Positions 22,989-32,710 of a stretch of 41,806 bases of DNA are shown piece after piece. The number at the start of each line of letters is the position of its first letter. Within the stretch, counting starts at the first letter, position 1. Location: assembly GCA_036823295.1 (NCBI GenBank), contig DAISGD010000028.1, positions 1 through 41,806 on the forward strand. Reading direction: 5' to 3'. The translations under genes were made by a program, and so were the position numbers. Under the pieces are notes generated by a model. It made no database searches. It was given only the letters and a program-made list of their open reading frames with translations, and had not been told where the DNA came from. The DNA comes from UBA4742 sp002403895 (lineage in GTDB: Bacteria; Actinomycetota; Acidimicrobiia; Acidimicrobiales; Acidimicrobilacustridaceae).

Positions 22989-23924
22989 ATGCGCGCATTC
23001 AACGCTGAAGAGCTCACTCAGGCCGCGATCGAAGAGGGGATGATCTTCCCCGATTACGTGATCGACCAGCTGGTCGCCGCGATCGATGCGGGCAAGCACG
23101 TGATCCTCACCGGTCCGCCGGGGACGGGGAAGACCACTTTGGCCTACCTGGCCGCCGACGTGGCCCGCCAGGCCATGTTCTGCACCGGATACCTGCCCAC
23201 CACGGCGACATCGGAATGGACGACGTTCGAGACCATCGGTGGCCTCCAGCCGACACCCGACGGCCTCATCTTCCGGCCGGGCCTGTTCGTCGACGCCATC
23301 GAGGCTGGGCGCTGGCTCGTGATCGACGAGCTCAACCGATCCAACTTCGACCGCGCCTTCGGCCAGCTCTTCACCGTGCTGTCCGGATCGGCGGTGGTTC
23401 TGCCGTTCAAGCGCAAAGGTCAGCCCAACCCGCTGTCGATCGTGCCCAGCGGCGTCGAACCCCCCGACAAAACCGACGTCATTCGCGTGCCGGCAAACTG
23501 GCGGATCATCGCCACCATGAACGTGTTCGACAAGAACCTCCTGTTCGACATGTCCTACGCCCTCATGCGCCGTTTCGCCTTCATCGAGGTGGGCACCCCC
23601 AGCGACTCGGCCTACGAGACGCTGCTGGAGGGCCCCGGCGAGATCGTGGCCAAGCTGTTGCCCCTGCGGAAGTTCACCAACCTGGGTCCCGCCGTCTACC
23701 TCGACGCGGCCAAGTACGCGGCCCGCCGGGCCAAGGACGACCCAACCGAGTCGCGGTTGATCTACGAGGTGTTCTACGCCTACTTCCTGCCCCAGTTCGA
23801 AGGCATGGAAGACCGGCGGGCCACCACGTTGTACCGCACGGTGGCCCAACTCCTCGACCCCCCGGAACAGGCCGAGGCGGCCCGCACCATCTCCGAGGTG
23901 CTCGGCGTCGAGCTGGCCGTCTGA
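22989..23924 (+). CDS. McrB-like AAA+ ATPase (AAA_5)
   Basis: A single-domain 311-residue AAA+ motor. The Walker A is GPPGTGKT (42-49). The Walker B LVIDELNRSNFDRAFGQL (110-127), with E-L-N-R, and the sensor-1 TMN (176-178) followed by LLFDMSYALMRRF (184-196, arginine-finger region) are hallmarks of the McrB/MoxR branch rather than classic AAA proteases. No DNA-binding domain is fused at the N-terminus, unlike E. coli McrB. It could hydrolyse ATP or GTP. The following gene begins 18 bp downstream and encodes the likely partner that stimulates it. The role in defence or housekeeping is not determined by sequence. Confidence 0.88.
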   Translation: MRAFNAEELTQAAIEEGMIFPDYVIDQLVAAIDAGKHVILTGPPGTGKTTLAYLAADVARQAMFCTGYLPTTATSEWTTFETIGGLQPTPDGLIFRPGLFVDAIEAGRWLVIDELNRSNFDRAFGQLFTVLSGSAVVLPFKRKGQPNPLSIVPSGVEPPDKTDVIRVPANWRIIATMNVFDKNLLFDMSYALMRRFAFIEVGTPSDSAYETLLEGPGEIVAKLLPLRKFTNLGPAVYLDAAKYAARRAKDDPTESRLIYEVFYAYFLPQFEGMEDRRATTLYRTVAQLLDPPEQAEAARTISEVLGVELAV

Positions 23925-23942
23925 GTCGGGCCCGGACCGGCC

Positions 23943-24959
23943 GTGACGCTCACCGAAGCCCTCCCTCCCGCCGGGAGCAACGGCGGGTCCGATCCCCTAC
24001 TCGAGATCTGGACCCGGCTCTCGAAGCCGTTCGAGGTGGTCCGCACCGTCTCGGCCCTGATCGGCCTTCCCACCGCGGAGGTGGCCCAGGCCGTCGGTTC
24101 CGACGTCGCCAACTCCGTCGAGGCCGAGGCCCTGATGACGGCCATGCCTCACACGCTGCGCTCCTTGGCCACGTCGTTGCAGACCCAGACGGAGCTCTGC
24201 GTCGGCAGCATCCGGGGCCCGGTGCTGTGGAGCGAGACCATCTCGGCCCGGGCATCCAGCTTCGGGGACGAAGGCCTGTTCGTGTGCAAGACCCCGTCGC
24301 GGGCCTACGACATCGACGAGAACCGGGTCCTGGTGGCGGCGCTGAACGCGGTGCGAGAGGCAGCGCAGGTGGCCGAGCACAACAACCAGCACGCCCTGGA
24401 TGACCCGATGATCCGGGCCGCCCGTCGCCGGGGGCTGGAAGCCAACCGCTACCTCGAGCACCCCTCATTGGCCAGCGTCAGCCGGGAGCGACCCAAGCCC
24501 CGCGCTTTGAAGCGCACACGATCAGGCAAGCACCGCAAGTCCTACCATCCGGCCATCGCCATGCTCGAGCGGGCAGCCAGCCCGCTGGACCTGGAGACGG
24601 TGCGGGCGTTGTGTGACGAGCGCACCCGGGCCCAGCACCTGGTGCTCATCGGGCTCATCCGCCGACTCGAAAGCCACGGCAAGACCCAGCTTCCCCCGTT
24701 CCGGGTGGAGCGAGGGGCGCTATTCTCGGGGCCGGTGCAGTATTACCACTCACGCCGATTGGGCGATCGCACGGCCATGTCCGGCATCGTCATCGGCCAA
24801 CTGTTGGTGGATGTCCCTGAGCGGCTCCACGATCCCAATCGCGAGTGGGCCGAGGCCTCCTTGGCGGCGCGCGCCGGCAATCGCCGCACCATGGTGGTCA
24901 TGACCACCGATGACCTCGACGTCGCCGTCAACCGCGCCATCGAATTGGCCAACGCCTGA
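23943..24959 (+). CDS. DUF2357/McrC-arm-like partner without visible nuclease core
   Basis: A 338-residue protein. Its middle (about 89-140) reads GSIRGPVLWSETI, then CKTPSRAYDIDENRVLVAALNAV, which resembles the segment G-x-x-x-W-x-x-T ... D-x-x-E-N-R-x-L-x-x-A-L of DUF2357/McrC-type proteins. That segment normally leads into a PD-(D/E)xK nuclease. No such catalytic string (a PD followed by an ExK or DxK on the next strand) is seen in residues 200-338. A strongly basic stretch (182-201, with KPRALKRTRSGKHRKS) could bind nucleic acid. The C-terminal part has predicted strands (MSGIVIGQLLVDV, RTMVVMTTDDLDVAV). The assignment rests on pattern resemblance and the adjacent McrB-like gene. Confidence 0.6.
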   Translation: MTLTEALPPAGSNGGSDPLLEIWTRLSKPFEVVRTVSALIGLPTAEVAQAVGSDVANSVEAEALMTAMPHTLRSLATSLQTQTELCVGSIRGPVLWSETISARASSFGDEGLFVCKTPSRAYDIDENRVLVAALNAVREAAQVAEHNNQHALDDPMIRAARRRGLEANRYLEHPSLASVSRERPKPRALKRTRSGKHRKSYHPAIAMLERAASPLDLETVRALCDERTRAQHLVLIGLIRRLESHGKTQLPPFRVERGALFSGPVQYYHSRRLGDRTAMSGIVIGQLLVDVPERLHDPNREWAEASLAARAGNRRTMVVMTTDDLDVAVNRAIELANA

Positions 24960-24974
24960 CGATCAGCCCGGGCC

Positions 24975-26798
<1,824 letters not shown>

Positions 26799-26905
26799 AG
26801 GCTTCTCTCGGATCGCAGGAGGGCAGGCGCGCCAATGGGGCGGCGAGCCGACGGGGTGTGAGGGTAAGGGAGCAGACGAGGCTGGCTCAGGGCCTCAGAT
26901 GCCGC

Positions 26906-27097
26906 TCAGGACGGCCAGAGGCCTTGATCCTCGCTCTCCTCACGGAGACACCAGGATGCATGGTCATGACCGGGGCCGGCACCGCATTCCGGGCATGGCT
27001 CGGCGTCGCGCTTGTCAAGGATCGCGTCAATGTCCATGTCATTCGTGTGCTTGAGTGCGCGGGCTTCTTCGAAGCGCCGATGCCGCCCCTTTTTCAC
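26906..27097 (-). CDS. Small zinc-binding protein
   Basis: 63 residues from a GTG at 27097. A basic start (KKGRHRRFEEARALKH) is followed by IDAILDKRD and then CPECGAGPGHDHASWC, a Cys-x2-Cys ... His-x-His ... Cys set that can bind zinc. The GTG has GGGAG at 7 nt and TACACT further upstream, which is why it was chosen over an upstream ATG (27166) that would make a longer Arg/Pro-rich N-terminus. Function unknown. It is divergent from the alpha-glucosidase. Confidence 0.62.
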   Translation of the reverse strand: MKKGRHRRFEEARALKHTNDMDIDAILDKRDAEPCPECGAGPGHDHASWCLREESEDQGLWPS

Positions 27098-27134
27098 GGG
27101 CCAACTCCCAAATGGTGCCGGTTGTCGCCCGGGC

Positions 27135-27140
27135 AGTGTA
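27135..27140 (-). promoter_or_regulatory. Putative -10 element (TACACT) for the zinc-protein gene
   Basis: TACACT on the minus strand, about 38 nt before the GTG at 27097 and back to back with the TATGAT of the divergent gene. Here a leader with a ribosome-binding site (GGGAG) is expected. Confidence 0.4.
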
Positions 27141-27167
27141 GCCCCTCCCCGGGCCGGACCGACCACC

Positions 27168-27173
27168 TATGAT
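27168..27173 (+). promoter_or_regulatory. -10 element (TATGAT) for leaderless GH13 gene
   Basis: Near-perfect TATGAT, 6-nt spacer, ATG at 27180. It fixes the start of the alpha-glucosidase. Confidence 0.6.
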
Positions 27174-27179
27174 CGCCCG

Positions 27180-28721
27180 ATGCCCAGAAGCGCCCCCTGG
27201 TGGCAATCCGACGTCGTGTACCAGATCTATCCGAGATCCTTCCTCGATACGGATGGGGATGGCGTGGGAGACCTCGAAGGTATCCGTCAGCGGTTGAACT
27301 ACCTGCAGTGGCTGGGTGTTGACGCACTGTGGCTATCCCCCGTGTTCCGTTCGCCCATGCGCGACTTCGGATATGACGTCTCCGACTACTGCGACATCGA
27401 CCCGGTCTTCGGTGACCTCGCTTCCCTCGACGTACTGGTGGCCGATGCCCACGACCGCAACCTCCGGGTGATTCTGGACTGGGTGCCGAACCACACGTCC
27501 GACCAGCACCCGTGGTTCCTCGACAGCCGGTCGTCGCCCGATGCCGCTCACCGGGACTGGTACGTGTGGCGTGACCCTGCGCCCGACGGCGGTCCCCCCA
27601 ACAACTGGGTCCGAGCCTGGAGCGATCTGCCGGCGTGGACGTTCGACGACGCATCGGGCCAGTACTACCTGCACTGCTTCCTGCCCGAGCAGCCCGACTT
27701 GAACTGGGCCACCCCTGACGTCGAAGCAGCCATGCACGACGTGCTCCGCTTCTGGCTGGATCGGGGCATCGACGGTTTCCGCATGGATGTGATCCATCTC
27801 ATCGGCAAGGACCCGACCCTGCCCGACGACCCCGACGACCTGGCCGGGCTGTCGCACGTCCCGCTCAACAACCGACCCGAGACCCACACCCTGCTGCGCG
27901 GCCTGCGCCGCCTGCTGGATGCCTATCCCGATGATCGCGTCTCGGTCGGCGAGGTCTATCTGCTCGACACCGCGCAGGTGGTCGAATACCTGGGCGACGG
28001 CGACGAACTGCATCTGGCGTTCAACTTCGCGCCCCTTTTCGCCCCCTGGGACGCCGCCAAGTGGCGCCGTCAGATCGAGATCGTGGCCGCCGAACACGAC
28101 CCGGTCGGGGCCTGGCCCACCTGGGTGCTGTCCAACCACGACAATCGCCGTCACCGCACCCGCTTCGGCTCCGAGGCTCGGGCCCGGGCGGCGGCGGTGC
28201 TGTTGTTGACCCTGCGGGGCACTCCGTTCCTTTACTCGGGCGAGGAACTGGGCCTCGAGGACGGTGCCATCCCCGCCGATCGCGTCGTCGATCCCGGCGG
28301 CCGGGACGGCTGTCGCTCACCCATCCCCTGGGAGTCAGGACCCACCCACGGTTGGCCCGGCGACGACCCGTGGCTGCCGTGGCCCCCCGATCCTAACGAG
28401 CGCAATGCCCAGGCGGAGACCGACGACCCGGCCTCGATCCTCCACCTCTACCGCCGGCTGCTGGTGGCCCGCCGGGCGTCGAGCGCCTTACGCGCCGGCA
28501 CGATCACGCTGCTCGACGGCCTCCCCGACGGCGTGTTGGCTTACGAACGGGTGCAAGGAGTCGACCGCCGTGTGGTGGTCATCAATTTCGGGGCCGAGGA
28601 GGTCGTCTGCGATCACCCCGCCGTCGGTGACACGGTCCAGGTCAGCAGCGACGGCTCAGGCCAGGGCGCGCCGTTCTCTGGGGTCTTGGGCCCCGACAAG
28701 GCCCTCGTGCTCCAACCCTGA
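27180..28721 (+). CDS. GH13 alpha-glucosidase (oligo-1,6-glucosidase type)
   Basis: A 513-residue intracellular glucosidase acting on short alpha-glucans, sucrose or trehalose-like sugars. Landmarks are the calcium-loop DTDGDGVGDL (23-32), region I DWVPNHTS (100-107), nucleophile Asp203 in GFRMDVIH, acid/base Glu258 in VGEVY, and Asp321 in LSNHDN. The QPDLNW motif (171-176) is typical of the oligo-1,6-glucosidase/alpha-glucosidase group. No signal peptide. The exact linkage preference cannot be read from sequence. Placed between divergent small zinc-protein gene and convergent rnd (21 bp from its stop); no sugar transporter nearby. Confidence 0.93.
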   Translation: MPRSAPWWQSDVVYQIYPRSFLDTDGDGVGDLEGIRQRLNYLQWLGVDALWLSPVFRSPMRDFGYDVSDYCDIDPVFGDLASLDVLVADAHDRNLRVILDWVPNHTSDQHPWFLDSRSSPDAAHRDWYVWRDPAPDGGPPNNWVRAWSDLPAWTFDDASGQYYLHCFLPEQPDLNWATPDVEAAMHDVLRFWLDRGIDGFRMDVIHLIGKDPTLPDDPDDLAGLSHVPLNNRPETHTLLRGLRRLLDAYPDDRVSVGEVYLLDTAQVVEYLGDGDELHLAFNFAPLFAPWDAAKWRRQIEIVAAEHDPVGAWPTWVLSNHDNRRHRTRFGSEARARAAAVLLLTLRGTPFLYSGEELGLEDGAIPADRVVDPGGRDGCRSPIPWESGPTHGWPGDDPWLPWPPDPNERNAQAETDDPASILHLYRRLLVARRASSALRAGTITLLDGLPDGVLAYERVQGVDRRVVVINFGAEEVVCDHPAVGDTVQVSSDGSGQGAPFSGVLGPDKALVLQP

Positions 28722-28742
28722 CTTTTGCCCCCGGCCGGGCGT

Positions 28743-29903
28743 TCAGGGAAGGGAACGGTGGGAGCGTTCCTCGAGGACCAACTCGCCGCCGCCGTCGAAG
28801 GCCAGGGCGGCCTCGCCGTCCACCAGGCGCCGGATCGGTTCGCCGACCAGCTCGGACCGCCAACCCGTCGCCAGCCGGGCCTCGGGCTCGCGTCGCAACA
28901 GCGCCTCGATATCGCCACGGGTGCCCAGCAGGGTGGCGTCGATCTCCAAGTCGCGGCTGAGCTGGCTGACCCAGGCCGACACCAGCGCCACGGCCGGGCG
29001 CAGATCGCGATCCAGTTCCCGGGTCTCGGGCTCCTCGGCCGGCTCAGGGATGCGGGCCAGACCATCGCGCACCGCGGTCAGCACCCCCTCGGCCGCATCG
29101 CCCCGCAGATGACGATCATCGAGTCCGCGGATCTTGCGCAGCTCAGGCGGCGACTTGGGCTGGCGTTGGGCGATCCCGACAATGGCCAGGTCCGGCAGCA
29201 CGAAGCGCACCGGCTGGTCGATCTCCGCCGCTCGCCGCTCCCGCCAGGCCGCCAGTGATTGGGCCACCCGGCGGGCGGGGCCCCGCAGCTGGCGGATCTC
29301 CTTGACCCGACGCCAGGCCTCATCGGGGTTGCGAGCACCGCGCTCGCGGCAACGAGCGTCCTCGCACTCGTCAAGCGCCCACGACAGCCGGCCCCGCGCT
29401 TCGAGGTCGGCGAGCTCGTGGTCGTAGATGGCCAGCAGGTGCTCGACGTCGCCGGCGGCGTAGCGAAGTTGAGCGTCGTTGAGGGGACGGGCCAGCCAGT
29501 CGGTCAGACGGTCGCCCTTGCCCACCCGGATCCCCAGCACCCGCTCGTACAGGCTCGACAGCGACGGCATCGACATGCCCACGAACCCGGCGGCGATCTG
29601 GGTGTCGAACAGGCGGGACGGGATGGTGCCGCAGGCCAGGTCGAGCACTTCGAGGTCCTGGTCGGAGGCGTGGAGCACCGCCACGCCGGGTCCGTCGAGG
29701 ATCTCCGCCAGCGGGCCGATGTCGACGGCGAGCGGATCGATCAGGGCCAGGCCGTCACGCCAGGCGATCTGCACCAGGGCCAGCTTGGGGTAATAGGTGC
29801 GCTCGCGGTGAAACTCGGTGTCCACCGCATAGGCCGGCTCGTCGCGAAGCGCGTCGAGCACGGCGTCGAACCCCTCGGCGGCATCGATCAGCTGGTGGGT
29901 CAC
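28743..29903 (-). CDS. rnd: Ribonuclease D
   Basis: 3'-5' exoribonuclease trimming tRNA and other RNA ends. The DEDDy catalytic core is in the N-terminal half of the 386 residues: Asp28 and Glu30 (AVDTEF), Asp in ASDQDLEVL, and YAAGDVEHL holding Tyr and Asp. An HRDC domain follows (LAAWRERRAAEIDQP region at about 205-270), and a second helical part completes it. The GTG at 29903 is 7 bp after the rhodanese stop, so it is the last gene of a five-gene operon. Confidence 0.93.
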   Translation of the reverse strand: MTHQLIDAAEGFDAVLDALRDEPAYAVDTEFHRERTYYPKLALVQIAWRDGLALIDPLAVDIGPLAEILDGPGVAVLHASDQDLEVLDLACGTIPSRLFDTQIAAGFVGMSMPSLSSLYERVLGIRVGKGDRLTDWLARPLNDAQLRYAAGDVEHLLAIYDHELADLEARGRLSWALDECEDARCRERGARNPDEAWRRVKEIRQLRGPARRVAQSLAAWRERRAAEIDQPVRFVLPDLAIVGIAQRQPKSPPELRKIRGLDDRHLRGDAAEGVLTAVRDGLARIPEPAEEPETRELDRDLRPAVALVSAWVSQLSRDLEIDATLLGTRGDIEALLRREPEARLATGWRSELVGEPIRRLVDGEAALAFDGGGELVLEERSHRSLP

Positions 29904-29910
29904 GGGCGGG

Positions 29911-30255
29911 TCAACCGGCTCGGACCGAACCGGGCTCGTCGCCGGGAATCGCCGGCTTGCCCGCCTCGAGCCAGGCCTTCGTGCCGCCGACCACGTTGGT
30001 GGCGTCGATTCCTTGGCCGATCAACCATTCCACCGCCCGCGCACTTCGCCCCCCGCTCATGCAGACCACGTAGACCGGCTGATCGTCGGGGATCTCGTCG
30101 ACCCGCTCAGTGACCTCACCCAACGGGATGAGCCGGGCACCCACGACGTGAGCGTCGCGGTATTCATCGGGCTCACGAACGTCGATGATCACCGCTCCCG
30201 CGCCGTGGAGCTGCGTCAGTGCCTCGACGTCGATCTCAGGAATGCTCACGATCAC
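29911..30255 (-). CDS. Single-domain rhodanese-like sulfurtransferase
   Basis: 114 residues, one rhodanese domain. Active-site Cys65 heads the loop CMSGGRS (65-71). IIDVREPDEYRDAHVVGA (23-40) is the family's CH2-like signature. It can carry a persulfide between donor and acceptor. Lying between mobA and rnd, it might serve molybdenum-cofactor or tRNA sulfur transfer, but such small rhodaneses are common and the partner cannot be told. The ATG at 30255 is 39 bp after mobA. Confidence 0.92.
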   Translation of the reverse strand: MIVSIPEIDVEALTQLHGAGAVIIDVREPDEYRDAHVVGARLIPLGEVTERVDEIPDDQPVYVVCMSGGRSARAVEWLIGQGIDATNVVGGTKAWLEAGKPAIPGDEPGSVRAG

Positions 30256-30294
30256 CTTTCTCGGCCCCGGCGACCCGTTCGGCGCTCAGCGGGC

Positions 30295-30885
30295 TCAGAC
30301 TTGGCGCTGAGCGTAGCGGCGCAGGTCCTCGGGTCGGTCCACATCCCCCAGGCGATGGTCATCCAGGCCGATCACCTCCACCACGTCGAGACCGAGGACG
30401 GCTCGGCGGGGTGCCCGTTCGCCCGCCGCGTAAGCCTCACCGAGGTGGGCGGCGGCCCGTTGCCGGTAGGCCGCGGTCAGAAATTGACGGCGCTCACTCA
30501 CCACCGGCACGACCACGTCAGCGCTCGGGGCGGCACTGAGCGCGGCGAGGATGGACGTCACCGACTCGGCGTCGATGGCGGGCATGTCGCAGGCCAGGAT
30601 GACCACCACGTCGTCGGCGGCCAGCCGCAGGGCGGTGAGGATGCCCCCGAGGGGCCCCTCGCCGGGCTCGTCGTCAGGGCGGGCGTCGAGTCCGAGGCTG
30701 CGCAAGGCCGCCTCATCGCCACCGATCACGAGCACCGATGACGCCCCGGCACCGGTCAGGGCCCGGGCAGCGCCGGCGACCAGTGTCCGCCCGTCGACCT
30801 CGATGAAGGCCTTGTCGGTGCCCATCCGTGACGACGCTCCCCCGGCCAGGACGGCGCCGGTGAACGAGGGCGGTTCACCCCCCAT
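30295..30885 (-). CDS. mobA: Molybdenum cofactor guanylyltransferase (MobA-like)
   Basis: Transfers GMP to molybdopterin to make the MGD cofactor of DMSO-reductase-type enzymes, or CMP in MocA-type relatives. The 196 residues have the nucleotide-binding signature LAGGASSRMGTDK (13-25), GPLGGILTAL and VVILACDMP, where the Asp binds magnesium. The short length is normal. The start at 30885 overlaps the end of the flavin reductase gene by 11 bp. No molybdoenzyme is in the window. GTP versus CTP choice is not certain from sequence. Confidence 0.87.
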   Translation of the reverse strand: MGGEPPSFTGAVLAGGASSRMGTDKAFIEVDGRTLVAGAARALTGAGASSVLVIGGDEAALRSLGLDARPDDEPGEGPLGGILTALRLAADDVVVILACDMPAIDAESVTSILAALSAAPSADVVVPVVSERRQFLTAAYRQRAAAHLGEAYAAGERAPRRAVLGLDVVEVIGLDDHRLGDVDRPEDLRRYAQRQV

Positions 30886-31375
30886 AGTTCATCCGGGTGT
30901 CCTCCATGCGCAGCACGGGGGTGTCCTCGGGCTTCTGGAAACCGCAAGCCACGATCTCGCCGATGAAGAACGTGTGCTCGCCGAGGTTCACTGCTTCGCG
31001 CACCTCGCAGTCGAACCACGCCGGGGCCTGGTCCAGCACGGGCGCACCGGTCTGCTCGGCGTGGAACGGGAAGCCGTTGGCCGTGCTGGCCGCCTCGTCG
31101 ATCTCGACCGGCTTGGTGAACTTCCGGACGATGACCCGGTCCTCGCGGTCGATGGTGCAGAGGCTGAAGGCGCCGCCCGCGACGATGAGCTCGTGGGTGA
31201 GCGCCGGCTTCTCCACGCCGATGCCGAGCAGCTTGGGCTCGAAGGACACCTGCGTCGCCCAGTTCAGGGTCATCAGATTGGCGCGATCCCCCGAGCGACT
31301 ACCGACGACGTAGAGGCCAGCGGGCATGGTCCACAACGCCCGGCGCCGCATGCGGTCGTAGTCGTCGCCCGCCAT
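30875..31375 (-). CDS. Flavin reductase-like (FMN-binding split barrel) protein
   Basis: 166 residues of the Flavin_Reduct domain: WTMPAGLYVVGSRSGDRANLMTLNW (about 15-39), where classic members have G..VVt....g...g.t.s, then FEPKLLGIGVEK, LCTIDREDR and the C-terminal FFIGEIVAC. It should bind FMN and may use NAD(P)H or F420-type cofactors to supply reduced flavin to a monooxygenase, but no such partner is adjacent. The ATG overlaps the DUF3151 stop by one base (TGATG). Confidence 0.87.
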   Translation of the reverse strand: MAGDDYDRMRRRALWTMPAGLYVVGSRSGDRANLMTLNWATQVSFEPKLLGIGVEKPALTHELIVAGGAFSLCTIDREDRVIVRKFTKPVEIDEAASTANGFPFHAEQTGAPVLDQAPAWFDCEVREAVNLGEHTFFIGEIVACGFQKPEDTPVLRMEDTRMNYGG

Positions 31376-31821
31376 CAGACACGGTCCGCCGGCGGCCAGT
31401 CCGGGTCGAGTTGGAGGAGGAACAGCGCACAGCGCTCCTCCTCGTCCGGCTCACCGATCTCCTGGGCGGCCGCCCGCAAGCCGTCGAGCGAGCGGAGGAA
31501 TCCCCTATTTTCCGGGTGGGCCCAGCGCACGTAGCCCGAGCCGCGCCAGCCGTTCTGACGGAGACGGTCGAGGCCGCGGTGATACCCGACCCGGAAGGCG
31601 GCGTACCGCTCGACCGGATCGCGACCCAGCGCTCCGAGGCGGGCCCAGCCGTCCAGGAAGCGGGGCCGTCGCCCGACGAGCAGGGCTACCGCGGCGCGGC
31701 GCTCCCCCTCAGGGAGGGCGAGGGACTCAGCGAGGGCCTGGAGCACCTCAGGCGGTTCGGGATCCAGCACCGTCTCGGGTGGGCCGGAGGTGGTCAGGTT
31801 GACGGGGCGGGAGTCGGACAT
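31375..31821 (-). CDS. DUF3151 family protein
   Basis: 148 residues. The conserved core of this actinobacterial family is plain: RYAAFRVGYHRGLDRLRQNGW (about 88-108), then HPENRGFLRSLDGL and a helix ending IGEPDEEERCALFLLQLDP. It is helical throughout and resembles a short TPR-like repeat. Function unknown. The ATG at 31821 is preceded by TACAGT at 6 nt; an upstream frame extending to 32097 runs over the hydrolase gene and was not used. First gene of the operon ending with rnd. Confidence 0.88.
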   Translation of the reverse strand: MSDSRPVNLTTSGPPETVLDPEPPEVLQALAESLALPEGERRAAVALLVGRRPRFLDGWARLGALGRDPVERYAAFRVGYHRGLDRLRQNGWRGSGYVRWAHPENRGFLRSLDGLRAAAQEIGEPDEEERCALFLLQLDPDWPPADRV

Positions 31822-31827
31822 GGGCCG

Positions 31828-31833
31828 ACTGTA
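31828..31833 (-). promoter_or_regulatory. -10 element (TACAGT) for the DUF3151-rnd operon
   Basis: TACAGT, 6-nt spacer, ATG at 31821: a leaderless promoter driving five coupled genes down to rnd. Confidence 0.5.
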
Positions 31834-31891
31834 CGCGATGACGGGAGCCGCCCCTCCGGGTGGCCCGGTCACAACCTTGAACCGGCGAGGG

Positions 31892-32671
31892 TCAGCCCTG
31901 GCGAGCCACGGCCCGGCGTACGAACGCGGCGAACTCGTCAGGATGGGAGGACTGGGCGGCATGCCCGGCTCCGTCGATGACCACCAACTCGCCATCGGGC
32001 GCCCACTGGGCCAGGCGAACGGCAGCCTCCTGGTGGTACAGCTTGGATGTCGACCCGTGACCGGCCAGCACCGGGACCGACAGTGTGGCCGGGTCATAGG
32101 GCGGCCCGGAGCGGATCGACCCGAGCTCAGCCAACAGCGCCGGGCCTTCCGAGCGCCGTTCGGCCCTGGTCCTCGACGGGAGCCGCTCCCAGCGCTCGTC
32201 GCCGATCATGCGCCGCATGAACCGCTCCGCCGCCTCCTCGGGTCCGACCTCATCGGCTGCGGCCACGGCCACGGCCCCGGCCGACGCTTTCGGCCACCAC
32301 GGCATCCAGGCCATGGGTGACTCGAAGGCGGCCACCGACGGGAGCCGTTCCGGGTGTGCCTCGGTGGCGGCCAGCGCGATCACGCCGCCCAGGCTGTGGC
32401 CCACCACGACCGCCGGCTCATGGCCGATCACCGCCAGCAGGTCAGCGACCTGCTCGTCGAGCGAGGCGGCCACGCCGGCGCCGACGGAACGGCCGTAGCC
32501 GCGTCGGTCGTAGCGGACCATGGTCAGGTCGCCCAGTCGCCGGGTCACCTTGAGGAAGCTGACGGCGCGATCCATCGACCCGTGGACGAAGACCACCCGG
32601 GCGCTTCCCGCCTCGCCCGCGTGGCGGTAGGTGGCCAGACCGGCGATGCGCTCATCGACGATCGTGCTCAC
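31892..32671 (-). CDS. Alpha/beta hydrolase
   Basis: 259 residues. The oxyanion segment VVFVHGSMD, RYDRRGYGRS and the nucleophile elbow GHSLGG (Ser) are followed by a cap of helices and the C-terminal VVIDGAGHAAQSSHPDEF with the catalytic His. An acid residue is not placed with certainty. Esterase, thioesterase or C-C hydrolase activities are all possible. The GTG at 32671 gives a start just before IVDERIAGLATYRHAG; an in-frame TTG at 32701 is the alternative. It is 39 bp after pyk and likely cotranscribed. Confidence 0.87.
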   Translation of the reverse strand: MSTIVDERIAGLATYRHAGEAGSARVVFVHGSMDRAVSFLKVTRRLGDLTMVRYDRRGYGRSVGAGVAASLDEQVADLLAVIGHEPAVVVGHSLGGVIALAATEAHPERLPSVAAFESPMAWMPWWPKASAGAVAVAAADEVGPEEAAERFMRRMIGDERWERLPSRTRAERRSEGPALLAELGSIRSGPPYDPATLSVPVLAGHGSTSKLYHQEAAVRLAQWAPDGELVVIDGAGHAAQSSHPDEFAAFVRRAVARQG

Positions 32672-32710
32672 CGGCGAGAGCTCACGAGTGGGGCGCGCCA
32701 AGCCACCGGC

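Noticed and set aside
22989..24959. A classical McrBC restriction system
   Set aside because: No DNA-recognition domain in the ATPase, no nuclease core in the partner and no methyltransferase nearby, so the name would overstate the evidence.
28725..28745. CCCGGCCGGG palindrome as a terminator after the alpha-glucosidase
   Set aside because: Too short and without a spacer for a stable hairpin; such palindromes are frequent in DNA of this composition.
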